Shown here in pieces: positions 62,529 to 64,000 of a stretch of DNA of 64,000 nt. This stretch comes from Pseudomonas paralactis. GTDB taxonomy: Bacteria > Pseudomonadota > Gammaproteobacteria > Pseudomonadales > Pseudomonadaceae. A program made the translations under genes and the position numbers. The notes under the pieces are model-generated. The model did no database searches, was not told the DNA's origin, and saw only the letters and a list, made by a program, of their open reading frames with translations. Numbering within the stretch: position 1 is the stretch's first letter; each line of letters opens with the position of its first letter. Location: contig NZ_JYLN01000006.1 of assembly GCF_001439735.1 (NCBI RefSeq), positions 1-64,000 on the forward strand. The letters are read 5' to 3'.

Positions 62529-63200
62529 ATGCGCGATTACAAGTGGCTGCACGAATATTGTCTGAACCGCTTCGGTTCGGCGGCCGAGCTGGAAGCCCAT
62601 CTGCCTGTGCCCAAAACCCCGGCGCAATTGCGCAAGATCAGTGATGACCGCTATCTGTCGACTCTGGCACTGCGCGTCTTCCGTGCGGGCTTGAAGCACA
62701 GTGTGGTCGACGCGAAATGGCCGGCGTTTGAGCAGGTGTTTTTCGGCTTCGATCCGGAGAAAGTCGTGCTGATGGGCGCCGAGCACCTGGAGCGGCTGAT
62801 GCAGGACACCCGCATCATCCGCCACCTGGGCAAGCTCAAGAGTGTGCCGCGCAATGCGCAGATGATTCTGGATATCGAGCAGGAAAAGGGCAGCTTTGGC
62901 GCGTTTGTCGCCGATTGGCCGGTCACCGATATCGTCGGGCTATGGAAATACCTGAGCAAACACGGCCATCAACTGGGTGGGCTGTCGGCCCCGCGTTTCC
63001 TGCGCATGGTGGGCAAGGATACGTTCGTGCCGAGCTATGACGTGGTGGCAGCGTTGAATGCGCAGAAGATCGTCGACAAGGCGCCGACCAGCCTGCGGGA
63101 CCTGGCGACGGTGCAGGGTGCCTTCAACCAGTGGCATGCCGAAAGTGGGCGGCCGATGTGCCAGCTGTCGATGATGTTGGCCTATACCGTCAACCATTGA
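62529..63200 (+). CDS. DNA-3-methyladenine glycosylase I
   Basis: The 223-residue protein belongs to the Tag-like helix-hairpin-helix superfamily (segments DDRYLSTLALRVFRAGLKHSVV and LGKLKSVPRNAQMILDIE). It opens MRDYKWLHEYCLNRFGS. Tag-type enzymes excise 3-methyladenine. This length and form are common in Pseudomonas; it is more distant from E. coli Tag and lacks the N-terminal zinc-binding cysteines typical of it. Confidence 0.8.
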   Translation: MRDYKWLHEYCLNRFGSAAELEAHLPVPKTPAQLRKISDDRYLSTLALRVFRAGLKHSVVDAKWPAFEQVFFGFDPEKVVLMGAEHLERLMQDTRIIRHLGKLKSVPRNAQMILDIEQEKGSFGAFVADWPVTDIVGLWKYLSKHGHQLGGLSAPRFLRMVGKDTFVPSYDVVAALNAQKIVDKAPTSLRDLATVQGAFNQWHAESGRPMCQLSMMLAYTVNH

Positions 63201-63204
63201 TCAC

Positions 63205-63304
63205 TGTAGGAGCGAGCTTGCTCGCGAAGAACCTGAGGACAACGCGTAAAACCTGCATGAGCGCGTTATCGTTGACGATCTTCGCGAGCAAGCTCGCTCC
63301 TACA
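63205..63304. repeat. REPIN, family A
   Basis: The arms TGTAGGAGCGAGCTTGCTCG and complement lie about 55 bp apart, directly after the glycosylase stop. The spacer contains GCGCGTTATCGTTGACGA, the reverse form of the spacer of the copies at 215 and 37660. Confidence 0.9.
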
Positions 63305-63313
63305 GGGAGTGGG

Positions 63314-63718
63314 TCAATCGGCCAGTCTACGGTTCAACTGATGCCGCCAACGCACATACAACAGCGCCGTACAAAACACCGCCAGGCTCGCCAGCATCTC
63401 CAACACCCCGAACCACTGACGGTTCGGGTCGTACGCCGCCAGCGCGCCCTTGATGAAATACAGGTTCACCACAAAGCACATCCACGAATGCCCGCGCGCG
63501 CTGCCGATCATCATTCCTGGCGCCAGCACCAGCAGCGGCACCAGCTCGATCAGCAGGATCACCCAGGGCCGCGCGCCGTGCAGGTCGGCAATCAACAGGT
63601 AATACACGCACAACAGGCCTACCAGGGCGAAAAACGCCAGCAGGCTCAATGCGCGTGCAATTTTGACCCGTGGTTCCAGCCACGCCTGGGGCGGCAGGAC
63701 TTTAGGCTTCCTGGCCAC
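63314..63718 (-). CDS. DUF2069-type membrane protein
   Basis: Starting at GTG (63718, MARKPKVLPPQAW) with GGAG 7 bases upstream, the protein is 134 aa and has four transmembrane helices (about 20-40, 50-68, 75-95 and 105-122). It matches the DUF2069 family, whose members often lie directly after wrbA. Function is unknown. It overlaps the wrbA stop by 17 bases. Confidence 0.8.
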   Translation of the reverse strand: MARKPKVLPPQAWLEPRVKIARALSLLAFFALVGLLCVYYLLIADLHGARPWVILLIELVPLLVLAPGMMIGSARGHSWMCFVVNLYFIKGALAAYDPNRQWFGVLEMLASLAVFCTALLYVRWRHQLNRRLAD

Positions 63719-64000
63719 GGCCGTTCTCCAACAGCGTGGCGGTCTTGGCCAGGCGCAGGCCCAGGGCCCGGCACAGGGTGATTTCATGTTGATCGAGCAT
63801 ACGCTTGCCGTCAGGCCCGGAATGGTGGCTGGCGCCGTACGGCGTGCCCCCGCCCTGGGTATCGAGCAGTGCCTGTTCGCTGTAGGGCAGGCCGGTGATC
63901 AACATGCCATGGTGCAGCAGCGGCAGCAGCATCGACATCAACGTGGTTTCCTGGCCGCCGTGCAGGCTGGCGGTGGAGGTGAACACGCCGGCGGGCTTGC
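63702..64000 (-). CDS. wrbA: NAD(P)H:quinone oxidoreductase WrbA (partial, 5' end outside window)
   Basis: The visible 99 codons include KPAGVFTSTASLHGGQETTL, the flavin-binding loop of WrbA, and GGGTPYGASHHSGPDG near the C-terminus. WrbA is an FMN-dependent, tetrameric quinone reductase of the flavodoxin family that protects against oxidative stress. The gene runs off the right edge of the window; its start is not visible. Confidence 0.93.
   Translation of the reverse strand, partial: KPAGVFTSTASLHGGQETTLMSMLLPLLHHGMLITGLPYSEQALLDTQGGGTPYGASHHSGPDGKRMLDQHEITLCRALGLRLAKTATLLENGRGQEA

Overview
The window is a chromosomal segment of a Pseudomonas of the fluorescens type. The evidence is the gene order nuoN-A / aceA / purB-hflD-mnmA / idh-icd / cspD-clpS-clpA / infA-bpt-aat / ftsK-lolA-rarA-crcB-serS-cysG / tusE-B-C-D, which I know from Pseudomonas chromosomes, together with GC-rich codon use and many short palindromic REP-type repeats with cores such as GAGCGAGCTTGCTCGCGA and GGGAGCTGGCTTGCCTGCGA. 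No rRNA, tRNA, CRISPR, IS element, prophage or plasmid gene was seen. Both ends cut genes: an unidentified 3' end at the left and wrbA at the right.

Left part (1-13.8 kb), the accessory side. It holds a 1290-residue repetitive Ig-like protein with no visible signal peptide, an FUSC-family membrane protein, an aldehyde dehydrogenase of the NADP-GAPDH type that lacks the usual general-base glutamate, a DyP peroxidase, a DUF3087-type membrane protein, two tiny disordered acidic proteins, an arsRCH operon without an arsenite efflux gene, a small DUF6555-like protein, an arylamine N-acetyltransferase and an outer-membrane beta-barrel protein.

Central part (13.8-47.1 kb), the core metabolic block. 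Respiratory complex I (nuoA, B, CD, E, F, G, H, I, J, K, L, M, N) is one long minus-strand operon. Isocitrate lyase (aceA) and two different isocitrate dehydrogenases (monomeric idh and dimeric icd, divergent) form the enzymes of the TCA/glyoxylate branch point. A secretin-N-domain lipid-free exported protein, a GNAT acetyltransferase, a ribosomal-oxygenase-type cupin, purB, hflD, mnmA and a Nudix hydrolase lie between them. clpS, clpA, bpt and aat give a complete N-degron pathway: two aminoacyl-protein transferases make the N-terminal signal, ClpS recognises it and ClpA unfolds the substrate. infA sits among them.

Right part (47.6-64 kb). The co-directional run ftsK, lolA, rarA, crcB, serS, cysG is followed by a glutathionyl-hydroquinone-reductase-type GST, the operon tusD-tusC-tusB-tusE-ybiB, an alpha-methylacyl-CoA-racemase-like protein, a SprT-type protein, a Yip1-family membrane protein, ttcA, a 3-methyladenine glycosylase, a DUF2069 membrane protein and the 3' part of wrbA. 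tusBCDE, mnmA and ttcA together cover most of the tRNA 2-thiolation machinery.

No clearly new multi-gene system was found. The points most worth checking are the noncoding elements: a long aceA leader with a repeated motif and a TGTAGTG/CACTACA palindrome upstream, an icd leader hairpin, perfect intercistronic hairpins in nuoF-nuoG and ftsK-lolA, a minus-strand terminator at 346-373 with no gene feeding it, and one REPIN inserted in another. Among the proteins they are the large Ig-like protein and the aldehyde dehydrogenase with the altered active site.
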